The notes: generated from the letters alone by a model not told the origin. DNA of 55,885 nucleotides from Belliella pelovolcani (GCF_900156785.1 NZ_FTOP01000019.1:1-55885); one strand, 5' to 3'. Numbered from the stretch's first letter, positions 37,344 to 45,466 are shown. Translations and numbers: made by a program.

Positions 37344-37443
37344 CTTTATTTCTATTCTATTCCTACTTTATTTCTAACGTATTTCTATCGTATATCTACC
37401 GTATTTCCATCTTATTTCTACAGTATTTCAATCCTATTTCAAA
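37344..37443. repeat. nine-unit tandem repeat of about 11 bp (GTATTTCTATC-like)
   Basis: The units read CTTTATTTCTA, TTCTATTCCTA, CTTTATTTCTAA, CGTATTTCTAT, CGTATATCTAC, CGTATTTCCAT, CTTATTTCTAC, AGTATTTCAAT and CCTATTTCAAA. The 11-bp step is nearly constant. The array runs into the last codons of the GDPD gene. Confidence 0.8.
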
Positions 37444-38381
37444 TATTTCTTCTTCGAACTATTCTCCGGAATCAAACCTTTAATCGCCTCTGCAGCTTCA
37501 ATCGGTCTGTCTGTAGCTAGAATATCCGCTCCTTTTTGGACGAATTCTGCATAAATCTGATCACCTCGGGCGATGGCGCTACGGTCTAAGTTTCCCAATA
37601 CGCCAAGAATCGTGAAAACACCTTTTTCATGGAGTATTTGATTGAAATCAGCTGGTCTTTCAGAAGTTCCTGTGAATGCTATCCACTGATCAATCGGGAT
37701 TCCTGAATCTTCAAATCTCTGCAATTCTTCTTCATTCCTTATAGTTACCGAAAGCATCAATTCTGGGTGCAAAGCATGTACTTTTTTAGCTGCTTCGACG
37801 CTGTAAGTAATAACCGCAGCGTAAGGTTCTGCTTGCGTTTTTTTGATAGCCTCTATGACCATTTCAAAAGGAACTTCTCTTTTGATATCCACCGTGTAGA
37901 GCACTTTACCTTTTCCCCAATCCAAGACTTCTTCTAAAGTAGGAACAATAAAATCAGTAAGATTTCCATCTTTATCCTTCAAGCGAAGGGATCTAATTTC
38001 TTCGAAAGTCATATCAATAACTTTCCCAGAACCATTAGTTGTACGGTCAAGTGTATTGTCATGCATCAGTACCAAAACCGAATCTTTGGTCAGTGCTACA
38101 TCAAACTCAATAATTGCAGGAGTATGGTTTAGCACATTTTCAAAAGCTTCAATAGAATTTTCTGGAAAGCCAGGATAAGGACCTCCTCTATGGGCAGAAA
38201 TCATCGGGATTCTATCTGCAGTCCAAGTGTAGAATTCTTTAGCTTCTTCAATACTTTCTATTTGAGTTAAATTAGAAGCAGTAGCTACTTCTGCAGAACT
38301 TTCAGCATTCTTGGTGTTACATGACCAAAGTGCTACAAATAGAAATAATACTGAAATTTTATTACTGAGTTTATTCATCAT
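37434..38381 (-). CDS. glycerophosphodiester phosphodiesterase lipoprotein
   Basis: About 315 residues. It hydrolyses glycerophosphodiesters to glycerol-3-phosphate and an alcohol. A signal with lipobox FVALWSC near residue 21 predicts a lipoprotein facing the periplasm. Catalytic motifs are ISAHRGGPYPGFPENSIEAF and IIEFDVALTKDSVLVLMHDN with the Glu/Asp metal ligands and second His, then the Lys/Glu in YTVDIKRE. Two adjacent ATG codons (38381 and 38378) are possible starts, both overlapping the end of the DUF2721 gene, hence coupled. Confidence 0.92.
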   Translation of the reverse strand: MMNKLSNKISVLFLFVALWSCNTKNAESSAEVATASNLTQIESIEEAKEFYTWTADRIPMISAHRGGPYPGFPENSIEAFENVLNHTPAIIEFDVALTKDSVLVLMHDNTLDRTTNGSGKVIDMTFEEIRSLRLKDKDGNLTDFIVPTLEEVLDWGKGKVLYTVDIKREVPFEMVIEAIKKTQAEPYAAVITYSVEAAKKVHALHPELMLSVTIRNEEELQRFEDSGIPIDQWIAFTGTSERPADFNQILHEKGVFTILGVLGNLDRSAIARGDQIYAEFVQKGADILATDRPIEAAEAIKGLIPENSSKKKYLK

Positions 38382-38817
38382 TTTTATCTTTTTTAAACCA
38401 AAAACTGCTTGTTCGCTCTTGAAATTGATTTTCCATATCCTTAAGTTCAAGGTTAAGTGCTTGGGTGGAAATCAGGATTTCTACAAGAGAGATCCCCAAA
38501 GAAATCAAAAGTGCCAACATACTACCAATAAATACATAATTGGCTGCGGACTGTGCCCCGATAAAGATCAGATACATACAAATCACGCAAAGCAAGAAAC
38601 TTAATACCCCGCAAAGTTGCATGTATTTAATCATGCTTAGCCGCTTTTTGAGATTGTGAATTTGCTCAATGATGATGTTTTCTTTAGGGTTTTCGAGGTA
38701 TTTTTTATGAAGCCCTCGGATCAGATTGGCAATGGCCAAAAATCGATTTGTAAAAGCCAGCATCATCAGGGTGATGGCTGAGAAAAGCAAGGCAGGAGTA
38801 GAAAGTTGGAGTTCCAT
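38371..38817 (-). CDS. DUF2721 membrane protein
   Basis: A 148-residue protein with about three membrane helices (residues 8-30, 66-87, 92-115) and a charged cytoplasmic segment between the first two. It fits the DUF2721 family, whose function is unknown. Its stop overlaps the start of the GDPD gene, so the two form an operon. Confidence 0.82.
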   Translation of the reverse strand: MELQLSTPALLFSAITLMMLAFTNRFLAIANLIRGLHKKYLENPKENIIIEQIHNLKKRLSMIKYMQLCGVLSFLLCVICMYLIFIGAQSAANYVFIGSMLALLISLGISLVEILISTQALNLELKDMENQFQERTSSFWFKKDKNDE

Positions 38818-38859
38818 AGGGTAAAGAGATTTGAAACGCCAAGTTGGGGAATTTGAGAT

Positions 38860-38905
38860 AAAAAAGAAAACCCAACTTCTCAGTCTGGTTTTCTTTTTTA
38901 TCTTT
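38860..38905 (-). terminator. terminator after the ECF sigma/anti-sigma genes
   Basis: AAAAAAGAAAACC / GGTTTTCTTTTTT stem with a 14-base loop and T-tract on both strands. It lies 19 bp past the anti-sigma stop on the minus strand. Confidence 0.85.
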
Positions 38906-38923
38906 TTTATTGATTTAATTACT

Positions 38924-39745
38924 TTAAGCCACAGGTCCTAAGACTACGAGTTTCTCCAAAGTTGGGCTTTCGCTTCCTCCTTTAGGCTCTATAGTGATGG
39001 CAAAAGCTCCTGCTGCGGCTACTGCTTGCATTTGTTGCAAGCTGAATTTTTGTCTTGCATTGACTAGACCTATTCCTACAGGACCATCGTCACCGATTGC
39101 CCAAAGTTGGTAATCAGAGTTTTCATCCAGTTCGTTCAGCGTGTTGACAGAGATAAATACGCTTTCTGCACCTTTATCCCACCATACATCAACTTGCGCA
39201 TCCTTCTGCATCTCAAAACCATCTCCTTTCATAGGTACCCTTTCGAAATTACCTGTCAGAAGTGTCTCCAATTGAGCATCCGTCTGTTCGTAGTTGACTT
39301 TATAATTATCGAGTTCCTCTGCGAGGACTGCTCTTTCCTGTACCATTGCCATTAGCCTTTGGTCTACATCATAATATCGGGTAGCATAATAAATTGCAAA
39401 AACCGATGCGACAACTGCTACAATAGATGCTGCTGCTGCATATGCTTTCCATGGTTGAAGTGGCACCACTTTCCCTTCTGCTTTGGAAGGAATGGCTTGA
39501 TTTGAAGCAGCAGGCTTAACCTCTTTTTCCCAAGTATTCATTACTTGAGCCTTCAATGATGTCGAAGGAGCCTTCCCTGATAAATTATCAAAGGCAAACA
39601 TCGCTTCTTCTATCTGATCCAGTTCTTTCCTGATTTCAGGGTACTGCTCAGCTAGCTTCATCACTTCTTCCTGCTCCCGCACACTCAACTCCCCTAGTAC
39701 GAAGAGTTCGAGTTTTCCTGACGATATATAAGCTTGAATATCCAC
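38924..39745 (-). CDS. anti-sigma factor, RskA type
   Basis: A 273-residue single-pass membrane protein. The cytoplasmic N-terminus (1-100) contains the anti-sigma region (LELFVLGELSVREQEEVMKL). One membrane helix follows (about 101-121, AYAAAASIVAVVASVFAIYY), then a coiled-coil and a periplasmic RskA C-terminal domain (VWWDKGAESVFI, LWAIGDDGPVGIGLV). It has no zinc-binding HxxxCxxC motif. The stop of the sigma gene and this start share one base, so it very likely controls that sigma factor by regulated release. Confidence 0.9.
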   Translation of the reverse strand: MDIQAYISSGKLELFVLGELSVREQEEVMKLAEQYPEIRKELDQIEEAMFAFDNLSGKAPSTSLKAQVMNTWEKEVKPAASNQAIPSKAEGKVVPLQPWKAYAAAASIVAVVASVFAIYYATRYYDVDQRLMAMVQERAVLAEELDNYKVNYEQTDAQLETLLTGNFERVPMKGDGFEMQKDAQVDVWWDKGAESVFISVNTLNELDENSDYQLWAIGDDGPVGIGLVNARQKFSLQQMQAVAAAGAFAITIEPKGGSESPTLEKLVVLGPVA

Positions 39746-40278
39746 TAAATTTTCTCTAAGTTCTTTTTTAATACATTTACAGCTGCTCGAATACGTGACT
39801 TGACCGTACCTAAGGGAATATCATATTCCTCCGATACTTCGGAGTGGGTGTACCCTTTGAAATAAATACATTCAATCACAAACCTTTGTTCCTCATTGAG
39901 GGCGGTCAAGAGCTCTTTGACTCCAATCCCATCGACAAGCTCCAAGGTACCCGATTCGCTTTCGATTCCATATACGTAGTCATCTATCGTATTGGTCTTA
40001 CTGCTTTTAGAAAATTCCTTAGACCTGGTTTTATCTATTGCCGCATTGCGACAGATATTTGCCATCCAGGTATAAAGCCTCCCCTTTGATTCATCATAGC
40101 CGTCTATTTTTCTAGTGATCTTGATGAAGGCATCGTGAAAAACCTCCTCTGCAATGTCATGATCAGTAATGATCCTAGAAATAACGGCAAAGAGCGCTCT
40201 AGAATACTTATCGTAAAGGTATTCCACCGTTTTTCGGTCCTGAGCCCTAAGTCCTGCTATTAACTGTTCTTCTTCCAA
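39745..40278 (-). CDS. ECF RNA polymerase sigma factor
   Basis: About 177 residues with sigma region 2 (YLYDKYSRALFAVISRIITD, then AEEVFHDAFIKI and GRLYTWMANICRNAAID) and region 4 (LNEEQRFVIECIYFKGYTHS, GTVKSRIRAAVN). The longest frame starts at a GTG (40321-40323) inside a terminator stem, so I prefer TTG 40276-40278 giving MEEEQLIAGL, which fits normal ECF starts. It is coupled to the anti-sigma gene. Target promoters are not recognisable here. Confidence 0.88.
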   Translation of the reverse strand: MEEEQLIAGLRAQDRKTVEYLYDKYSRALFAVISRIITDHDIAEEVFHDAFIKITRKIDGYDESKGRLYTWMANICRNAAIDKTRSKEFSKSSKTNTIDDYVYGIESESGTLELVDGIGVKELLTALNEEQRFVIECIYFKGYTHSEVSEEYDIPLGTVKSRIRAAVNVLKKNLEKI

Positions 40279-40304
40279 AAGGTACTTTTTAAAATATGTG
40301 ACAT

Positions 40305-40348
40305 TCCTATAAAAAGAAAGCACAAGGCAATTGTTTCGCCTTGTGCTT
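40305..40348 (-). terminator. lpdA terminator
   Basis: An 11-bp stem AAGCACAAGGC / GCCTTGTGCTT with a nine-base loop, followed on the minus strand by TCTTTTTAT. It overlaps the longest possible start of the downstream sigma gene. Confidence 0.85.
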
Positions 40349-40374
40349 ATAATATTAGGATTATTTCATTGCAA

Positions 40375-41775
40375 TTACAAATGGATGACCTCTCCATAAG
40401 CAGCAGCTGCTGCTTCCATCACCGCCTCTGACATGGTTGGGTGAGGATGAACGGTCTTGATCAACTCCATACCAGTAGTTTCTAGTTTTCTGACAGCAAC
40501 GATCTCTGCGATCATTTCTGTGACATTGGCTCCGATCATATGTGCTCCTAGAAGCTCACCATACTTAGCATCAAAAACCAGCTTAACAAAACCATCTTTC
40601 GCGCCTGCAGCAGATGCTTTACCAGAAGCAGAGAATGGGAATTTACCCACTTTGACTTCATAGCCAGCTTCTTTGGCTTGGGCCTCGGTATAACCAACAG
40701 ACGAGATCTCAGGAATACAATAAGTACAACCTGGGATATTATTGTAATCCAATGCTTCAGGATGATGACCTGCGATTTTTTCAACACAGATGATACCTTC
40801 AGCTGATGCAACGTGTGCCAATGCTGGACCTGCTACTACATCACCGATTGCATAGTAGCCTGGCATATTTGTTTTGTAGAATTCGTCAGTTTTGATCTTG
40901 CCTTTTTCTACTAAGATACCTACATCCTCTAAACCGATATTCTCGATATTCGACACAACACCCACAGCAGAAAGTACAACATCGCACTCTATGGTAGATT
41001 CAGCACCTTTCTTGTCTTTTACAGTGACTTTACAGCCTTTGCCTTTGGTATCTACACCTGTCACTTCCGTACTGGTCATGATTTTGACACCAGCTTTTTT
41101 ATAGATTTTTTCGAGCGCTTTGGAAACTTCCTCGTCTTCATTTGGCACGATTCTATCCATGAACTCCACGATAGTCACTTCTACACCGATCGCATTGTAC
41201 ACATAAGCGAACTCTACTCCAATAGCTCCAGAACCCACGACAACCATCTTGGATGGCTTCTTATCCAAAGTCATTGCCTTTCTGTAGCCGATTATCTTCT
41301 CATTGTCAATCTTGAGAGCAGGCAGCTCTCTAGCTCTACCACCGGTAGCGATGATGATATGATCAGCCGCATAGACAGTCTTCTTACCATCCTTGTCTTC
41401 AACTTCCACTTTCTTGCCTGGCTGTACTTTCCCCCAGCCAAGTAATTGGTCAATTTTATTTTTCTTAAGCAAAAACTGTATCCCTTTGGACATACCACCT
41501 GCTACATCACGGCTTCTTTTGATCATGGCGTTGAAATCCATTTCAGCACCTGATACTTTGATCCCATAATCCTCAGAATGGTTGATATATTCAAATACTT
41601 GGGCACTTTTAATCAATGCTTTGGTAGGAATACAACCCCAGTTAAGACAGATCCCACCAAGTTCGGCAGCTTCTACAACTGCGGTTTTCAGCCCCAATTG
41701 AGCAGCACGGATCGCCGCCACATACCCACCTGGACCAGTTCCCACTACAATCACATCATATTTCGTTGAAGACAT
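40375..41775 (-). CDS. lpdA: dihydrolipoyl dehydrogenase
   Basis: A 466-residue flavoprotein (E3 of 2-oxo acid dehydrogenase complexes and glycine cleavage). FAD motif VVGTGPGGYVAAIRAAQLG, redox disulfide CLNWGC (about residues 43-48), NAD motif VVGSGAIGVEFA, FAD motif YYAIGDVVAG and the interface HPHPTMSEAV with the catalytic His-Glu pair are all present. It stands alone here; no E1 or E2 gene is adjacent. It has its own promoter and terminator. Confidence 0.96.
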   Translation of the reverse strand: MSSTKYDVIVVGTGPGGYVAAIRAAQLGLKTAVVEAAELGGICLNWGCIPTKALIKSAQVFEYINHSEDYGIKVSGAEMDFNAMIKRSRDVAGGMSKGIQFLLKKNKIDQLLGWGKVQPGKKVEVEDKDGKKTVYAADHIIIATGGRARELPALKIDNEKIIGYRKAMTLDKKPSKMVVVGSGAIGVEFAYVYNAIGVEVTIVEFMDRIVPNEDEEVSKALEKIYKKAGVKIMTSTEVTGVDTKGKGCKVTVKDKKGAESTIECDVVLSAVGVVSNIENIGLEDVGILVEKGKIKTDEFYKTNMPGYYAIGDVVAGPALAHVASAEGIICVEKIAGHHPEALDYNNIPGCTYCIPEISSVGYTEAQAKEAGYEVKVGKFPFSASGKASAAGAKDGFVKLVFDAKYGELLGAHMIGANVTEMIAEIVAVRKLETTGMELIKTVHPHPTMSEAVMEAAAAAYGEVIHL

Positions 41776-41807
41776 ATTTTTAAGGTTTAATTTTCAAATA
41801 AGCTATG

Positions 41808-41815
41808 CAAAAATA
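41808..41815 (-). promoter_or_regulatory. lpdA -7 element
   Basis: TATTTTTG on the minus strand, 33 bp before the ATG, matches TAnnTTTG. Confidence 0.5.
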
Positions 41816-41861
41816 AGCTTTTTAAGGTGAGAAAAAAATATAAGACTAGGCTATAATCATG

Positions 41862-42395
41862 GCACGCAGAGACGCAAAGAAATTTGAGTTCTAGAATTTT
41901 ATTCAAATGATAATTTTTCTTAAATTATTGCTAGTAAATTATAGTTCATTCCAAATTCTATTTTTATGACTGAAAATGAAATTTCTAAAGAGGTAATCGA
42001 TTCATGCTACACGATTCACTCTGAATTAGGTCCAGGCTTATATGAAAACATTTATGAAAATATTTTAGCATATGAATTGAGTAATAAAGGATTTGATGTA
42101 AAAAGGCAAAAACCAATACCTGTCATTTGGCAAGGGATGATTTTCGAGAATAGCTTCAAAGCAGACCTAATCATTGAAAACAAGGTTTTGATAGAGTTAA
42201 AATCTATAGAAGCTTTATTTAAAGTTCATTACAAACAAGTAATCACATATTTAAAGCTCACTAATATTAAGCTTGGTTTACTAATTAATTTCAATGAAAG
42301 CCTTCTAAGAGACGGTGTAAAAAGAATAGTTTTTGGTCTTTAAAGAGGTTAAAATTAAATAACCAAAAAGACTGCGTCTTTGCGTCTCTGCGTGC
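41862..42395. mobile_element. inverted-repeat cassette carrying a GxxExxY gene
   Basis: GCACGCAGAGACGCAAAGA (41862-41880) and its perfect reverse complement (42377-42395) enclose exactly one gene in 534 bp. The 19-bp arms are identical. No transposase and no clear target-site duplication are seen. From memory, similar ACGCAGAGACGC sequences often flank GxxExxY genes, which suggests a recurrent small mobile or non-autonomous unit. That interpretation is inference. Confidence 0.7.
41966..42343 (+). CDS. GxxExxY family protein (PDDEXK-like)
   Basis: A 125-residue protein with the naming motif GLYENIY (residues 24-30) after YTIHSELGPG. Asp and ELKS elements (KADLIIENKVLIELKSIEAL) resemble a PD-(D/E)xK nuclease core. 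The biochemical activity of the family is not established to my knowledge. The gene is AT-richer than its neighbours and lies inside perfect 19-bp inverted repeats, so acquisition by transfer is plausible. Confidence 0.9.
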   Translation: MTENEISKEVIDSCYTIHSELGPGLYENIYENILAYELSNKGFDVKRQKPIPVIWQGMIFENSFKADLIIENKVLIELKSIEALFKVHYKQVITYLKLTNIKLGLLINFNESLLRDGVKRIVFGL

Positions 42396-42411
42396 ATTAA
42401 AAAATTATCTT

Positions 42412-42419
42412 TATTTTTG
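42412..42419 (+). promoter_or_regulatory. fabG -7 element
   Basis: TATTTTTG, 32 bp before the fabG ATG and only 16 bp beyond the right inverted repeat of the GxxExxY cassette. Confidence 0.5.
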
Positions 42420-42451
42420 ACCTTATTTTAAAAAACCAAAGAAACTAAACT

Positions 42452-43198
42452 ATGGGATTATTAAGCGGAAAAACGGCCCTAATCACAGGAGCGTCCAAAG
42501 GAATTGGTAGAGCAATAGCCATCAGATACGCACAAGAAGGTGCTAATGTGGCTTTTACATATTTGTCAAGCGTAGAAAAAGGTCAGGCATTGGAAGATGA
42601 ATTGGCAGCCTTCGGAATCAAAGCCAAAGGATATCGCTCTGACGCTTCCAACTTTGCTGCTGCTGACGAACTAGTCAATGCAGTAGTGACAGAATTTGGC
42701 GGACTTGATATCTTAATCAACAATGCTGGAATTACACGTGACAACCTTTTGATGAGAATGACTGAAGAAGCTTGGGACGAGGTGATTAATGTCAACTTGA
42801 AATCTTGCTTCAACACTGTCAAAGCTGCTACTCGTACCATGATGAAAGCCAAAGCTGGATCCATCATCAACATCACCTCAGTAGTAGGTATCAAAGGGAA
42901 TGCTGGTCAAGCAAACTATGCCGCTTCCAAATCTGGAATAGTTGGCTTTACAAAATCAGTTGCCTTGGAATTGGGCTCTAGAAACATCAGGTGTAATGCT
43001 GTAGCGCCAGGGTTTATAGAAACTGAAATGACTGCTGTTTTGGACGAAAAAACTGTTCAGGGTTGGAGAGATGCTATTCCTATGAAGCGCGGCGGTCAGC
43101 CCGAAGAAGTGGCCAATGCCTGTGTATTCTTAGGTTCTGATATGAGTTCCTACATCTCAGGACAGGTGCTTCAGGTGGATGGAGCGATGCTGACTTAA
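42452..43198 (+). CDS. fabG: 3-oxoacyl-[acyl-carrier-protein] reductase
   Basis: A 248-residue short-chain dehydrogenase that reduces beta-ketoacyl-ACP with NADPH in fatty acid elongation. TGASKGIGRAIA is the cofactor loop and NNAG the structural motif. The Ser of NITSVVG, Tyr and Lys of YAASK form the catalytic set. The NPxGF-like segment AVAPGFIETEMT and the C-terminus SYISGQVLQVDGAM match FabG closely. It is a single gene; the promoter lies beside the GxxExxY cassette. Confidence 0.93.
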   Translation: MGLLSGKTALITGASKGIGRAIAIRYAQEGANVAFTYLSSVEKGQALEDELAAFGIKAKGYRSDASNFAAADELVNAVVTEFGGLDILINNAGITRDNLLMRMTEEAWDEVINVNLKSCFNTVKAATRTMMKAKAGSIINITSVVGIKGNAGQANYAASKSGIVGFTKSVALELGSRNIRCNAVAPGFIETEMTAVLDEKTVQGWRDAIPMKRGGQPEEVANACVFLGSDMSSYISGQVLQVDGAMLT

Positions 43199-43307
43199 TT
43201 TAAGATTTTAGATTTTAGATTGTAGATTCAGTAGTGGGAAGTCTTCGGTATTCGAAATTAAAAATGTCGAATATTGAATTCCGAATAACGAATGATAAAG
43301 TAATTAT

Positions 43308-43359
43308 AAAAAAGAAACCCTGCATGAAAAATCTCTATTTTTATGCAGGGTTTCTTTTT
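43308..43359. terminator. bidirectional terminator after fabG
   Basis: A 17-bp perfect stem AAAAAGAAACCCTGCAT / ATGCAGGGTTTCTTTTT between convergent genes. Confidence 0.92.
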
Positions 43360-43368
43360 AAATAGCAA

Positions 43369-44241
43369 TTAATCCAATGAAAACTGAGTTCTAAGCAGTT
43401 CATCTATCAATTCTCTTTTTTTCTTAGACCAGTGTTTGGGATAATTATTTATGGCATTTTGGGCAAACGTAAAGGCCTTATCATAGTCTCCAGTCTTATT
43501 ATAAATCACAGCAGCTAAAAACTGATTGAAAAAATGGTCTCCTTTTAACAAGGAGTTTTCTAAATGCTGAATTGCAAAAACTTGATTTTTTTCAGGGAGT
43601 TTGATATCCTCCCAAGTAATGGATTGTGGATCTGAATAATCCAAAATTTCTGGCATCTCTAATTGATTGTAGGCCAACATTCCTTCTGAAAGCATTTTAA
43701 GAGAACGCTTGCTTTTTGGATACATTTTATTGTTGAAATATGTCCTAAAGAACAATGGAGTTTGAGTTTTTGGGTTCAATCCTTTCTGAGCTGCTTTCAT
43801 AACTCTTTTATCAATTTTCCTACTACCATTAAAGAAATATGTGATATTCCCATTTGGATTTAAAAAGAAAAAATTGGGGAAAACAAAATAATTAGTAAAG
43901 ATAACCTCTTCATTATTTTCAAGCCTTGGAAATGGTTCTGCCATAGAAAGATCCACCAATTCATTCATAGTTTTGGCATTCAACCCCTCAGGATTTGCGA
44001 ATGCTACATTTATAAAATTAGAATTCATAAATTCTCCAACTTCTTTATTATTACCCAAATTGAAAAAAGCTTGCATAGAGTAACCACAATGTGTAGTACC
44101 AAACATCACAAAAACATGCTTTTCTTCCTCCTTTGCTTGCTTGAGTGCTTCTTTCAAAGTGATGGACTGAAAATCGACTCCTTGTCCAAATGATTGGTTC
44201 AACACCCAAACAAGAGACATCAGTATTAATACAATTCTCAT
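43369..44241 (-). CDS. exported thioredoxin-fold protein
   Basis: A 290-residue protein with a signal peptide (1-19, cleavage near SFGQ) and a Thioredoxin_7-like domain at about 25-130. The active site is THCGYSMQ, a CxxS rather than CxxC centre, so disulfide reduction by a classic mechanism is doubtful. The C-terminal part (about 175-290) has helical TPR-like repeats (AAVIYNKTGDYDKAFTFAQN). Probably periplasmic. It is preceded by a small membrane protein gene on the same strand. Confidence 0.8.
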   Translation of the reverse strand: MRIVLILMSLVWVLNQSFGQGVDFQSITLKEALKQAKEEEKHVFVMFGTTHCGYSMQAFFNLGNNKEVGEFMNSNFINVAFANPEGLNAKTMNELVDLSMAEPFPRLENNEEVIFTNYFVFPNFFFLNPNGNITYFFNGSRKIDKRVMKAAQKGLNPKTQTPLFFRTYFNNKMYPKSKRSLKMLSEGMLAYNQLEMPEILDYSDPQSITWEDIKLPEKNQVFAIQHLENSLLKGDHFFNQFLAAVIYNKTGDYDKAFTFAQNAINNYPKHWSKKKRELIDELLRTQFSLD

Positions 44242-44255
44242 AAGGCAAATAAACT

Positions 44256-44480
44256 TTATACTTTTTGAATTTTCTTGATTTTAAATATCCTATGGATAGT
44301 GTAGGCAACTCCTAACACTGGAATGAAAAGCAAAACCAAATATTCTATTGTTATAAAATGATCCCGATTCTTTGTCAATAGGATATAAAATAATAAAAAC
44401 AGACTGATCAGTATATTCCCATATATCGTAAGAATCCAAACAACCATCAAACTAGGACTATTAATAAAAGCTAATTCCAT
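44256..44480 (-). CDS. small membrane protein, PLDc_N-like
   Basis: A 74-residue protein with two hydrophobic helices (about 12-35 and 45-63) and a Lys-rich end. The pattern resembles the short phospholipase D-nuclease N-terminal (PLDc_N) membrane module, but the match is by pattern only. It ends 14 bp before the thioredoxin-fold gene and is probably cotranscribed with it. Confidence 0.6.
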   Translation of the reverse strand: MELAFINSPSLMVVWILTIYGNILISLFLLFYILLTKNRDHFITIEYLVLLFIPVLGVAYTIHRIFKIKKIQKV

Positions 44481-44584
44481 TGTTACTTAATTTTAAATAG
44501 TTTCATTTTCTAAAGAAAGAAAGATAGTAGATTTTAGTTATAAATAAAAACTTGTAACCTTTTATCAAAAATTATGTATATTGT

Positions 44585-44606
44585 AATGATATCATTTTAA
44601 TATCAT
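44585..44606. promoter_or_regulatory. putative operator of the SPFH-Arc operon
   Basis: The perfect palindrome ATGATATCAT (44586-44595) is followed by a second ATATCAT half-site (44600-44606) whose start is 11 bp from that of the first ATATCAT. It ends 5 bp before the ATG of the first gene of an operon encoding an Arc-type repressor. Arc family regulators bind half-sites one helical turn apart, so autoregulation is a reasonable inference. Confidence 0.45.
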
Positions 44607-44611
44607 AAACT

Positions 44612-45460
44612 ATGGAGAAAATAACAAAACCCCTTTCAGGCTATTTGATGGTTTTGGTGGCGATAGCCCTGATCCCGGCCATTATCATTTCTTTAATGAA
44701 TCACGTCATTTGGTTAGGTATAGCCCTAGTCATATTGTTCATTTTAATCTTACCAGGTTTTTTTACTTTACAACCCAACAAGGCAATGGTTCTGATTCTA
44801 TTTGGAGCTTACAAAGGAACTGTTAAAGCGAATGGTTTCTTTTGGGTCAATCCGTTTATGACCAAGAATAAAATATCTCTTCGTGTAAGAAATTTTGAAA
44901 ACAAGCCGCTAAAAGTAAATGACAAAATCGGAAACCCGGTTATGGTAGGAACCATTGTAGTTTGGCAGGTTGAAGATACTTTCAAAGCCACTTTTGAAGT
45001 TGAAGATTATGAAAATTTCATACACTTACAGTCAGATGCCGCAGTAAGGAAAATGGCGGGCAAATATCCATATGATGATTTTGAAGCTGAAGATGCTGAG
45101 GTGACTTTACGTTCAGGGGTTGAGGATGTCAATCATTCCTTAGAAGCTGAAATTTCAGAACGCTTGCATCATGCGGGCATCAAAGTCATCGAGGCAAGAA
45201 TTTCCCATCTTGCCTATGCACAAGAAATTGCCTCAGCTATGCTTCAGAGGCAGCAAGCAACAGCCATTGTGGCAGCGAGAAGGAAAATTGTAGATGGTGC
45301 CGTAGGCATGGTTGAGATGGCATTGGAAGATTTGAAAATCAAAGGAATCGTGGATTTTGAAGAGGAGAAAAAAGCTGCCATGGTAAGTAATTTGATGGTG
45401 GTCTTGTGTTCGGATAGAGCGGCAAGCCCTGTGTTGAATGTGGGAACGCTGAACCAATAA
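44612..45460 (+). CDS. SPFH/Band 7 domain protein
   Basis: A 282-residue membrane protein. Two N-terminal hydrophobic segments (about 11-30 and 32-50) anchor it. The Band 7/SPFH domain spans about 60-230, with FTLQPNKAMVLILFGAYKGT near its start and VIEARISHLAYAQEIASAML near its end. Flotillin-like proteins of this type scaffold membrane microdomains in other organisms; the partner here is unknown. It heads an operon with a small membrane protein and an Arc-type regulator. Confidence 0.9.
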   Translation: MEKITKPLSGYLMVLVAIALIPAIIISLMNHVIWLGIALVILFILILPGFFTLQPNKAMVLILFGAYKGTVKANGFFWVNPFMTKNKISLRVRNFENKPLKVNDKIGNPVMVGTIVVWQVEDTFKATFEVEDYENFIHLQSDAAVRKMAGKYPYDDFEAEDAEVTLRSGVEDVNHSLEAEISERLHHAGIKVIEARISHLAYAQEIASAMLQRQQATAIVAARRKIVDGAVGMVEMALEDLKIKGIVDFEEEKKAAMVSNLMVVLCSDRAASPVLNVGTLNQ

Positions 45461-45466
45461 TTTAGC

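Noticed and set aside
37344-37443. Tandem array as a possible CRISPR
   Set aside because: Units are about 11 bp with no spacers and no cas genes anywhere in the window.
41862-42395. Complete insertion sequence
   Set aside because: The ends are inverted repeats but the only gene is GxxExxY; no transposase motif and no target duplication seen.
43199-43227. TTTAGATT heptamer run after fabG (also 18480-18515) as a regulatory element
   Set aside because: A simple AT-rich sequence repeat near terminators; nothing indicates binding or structure.
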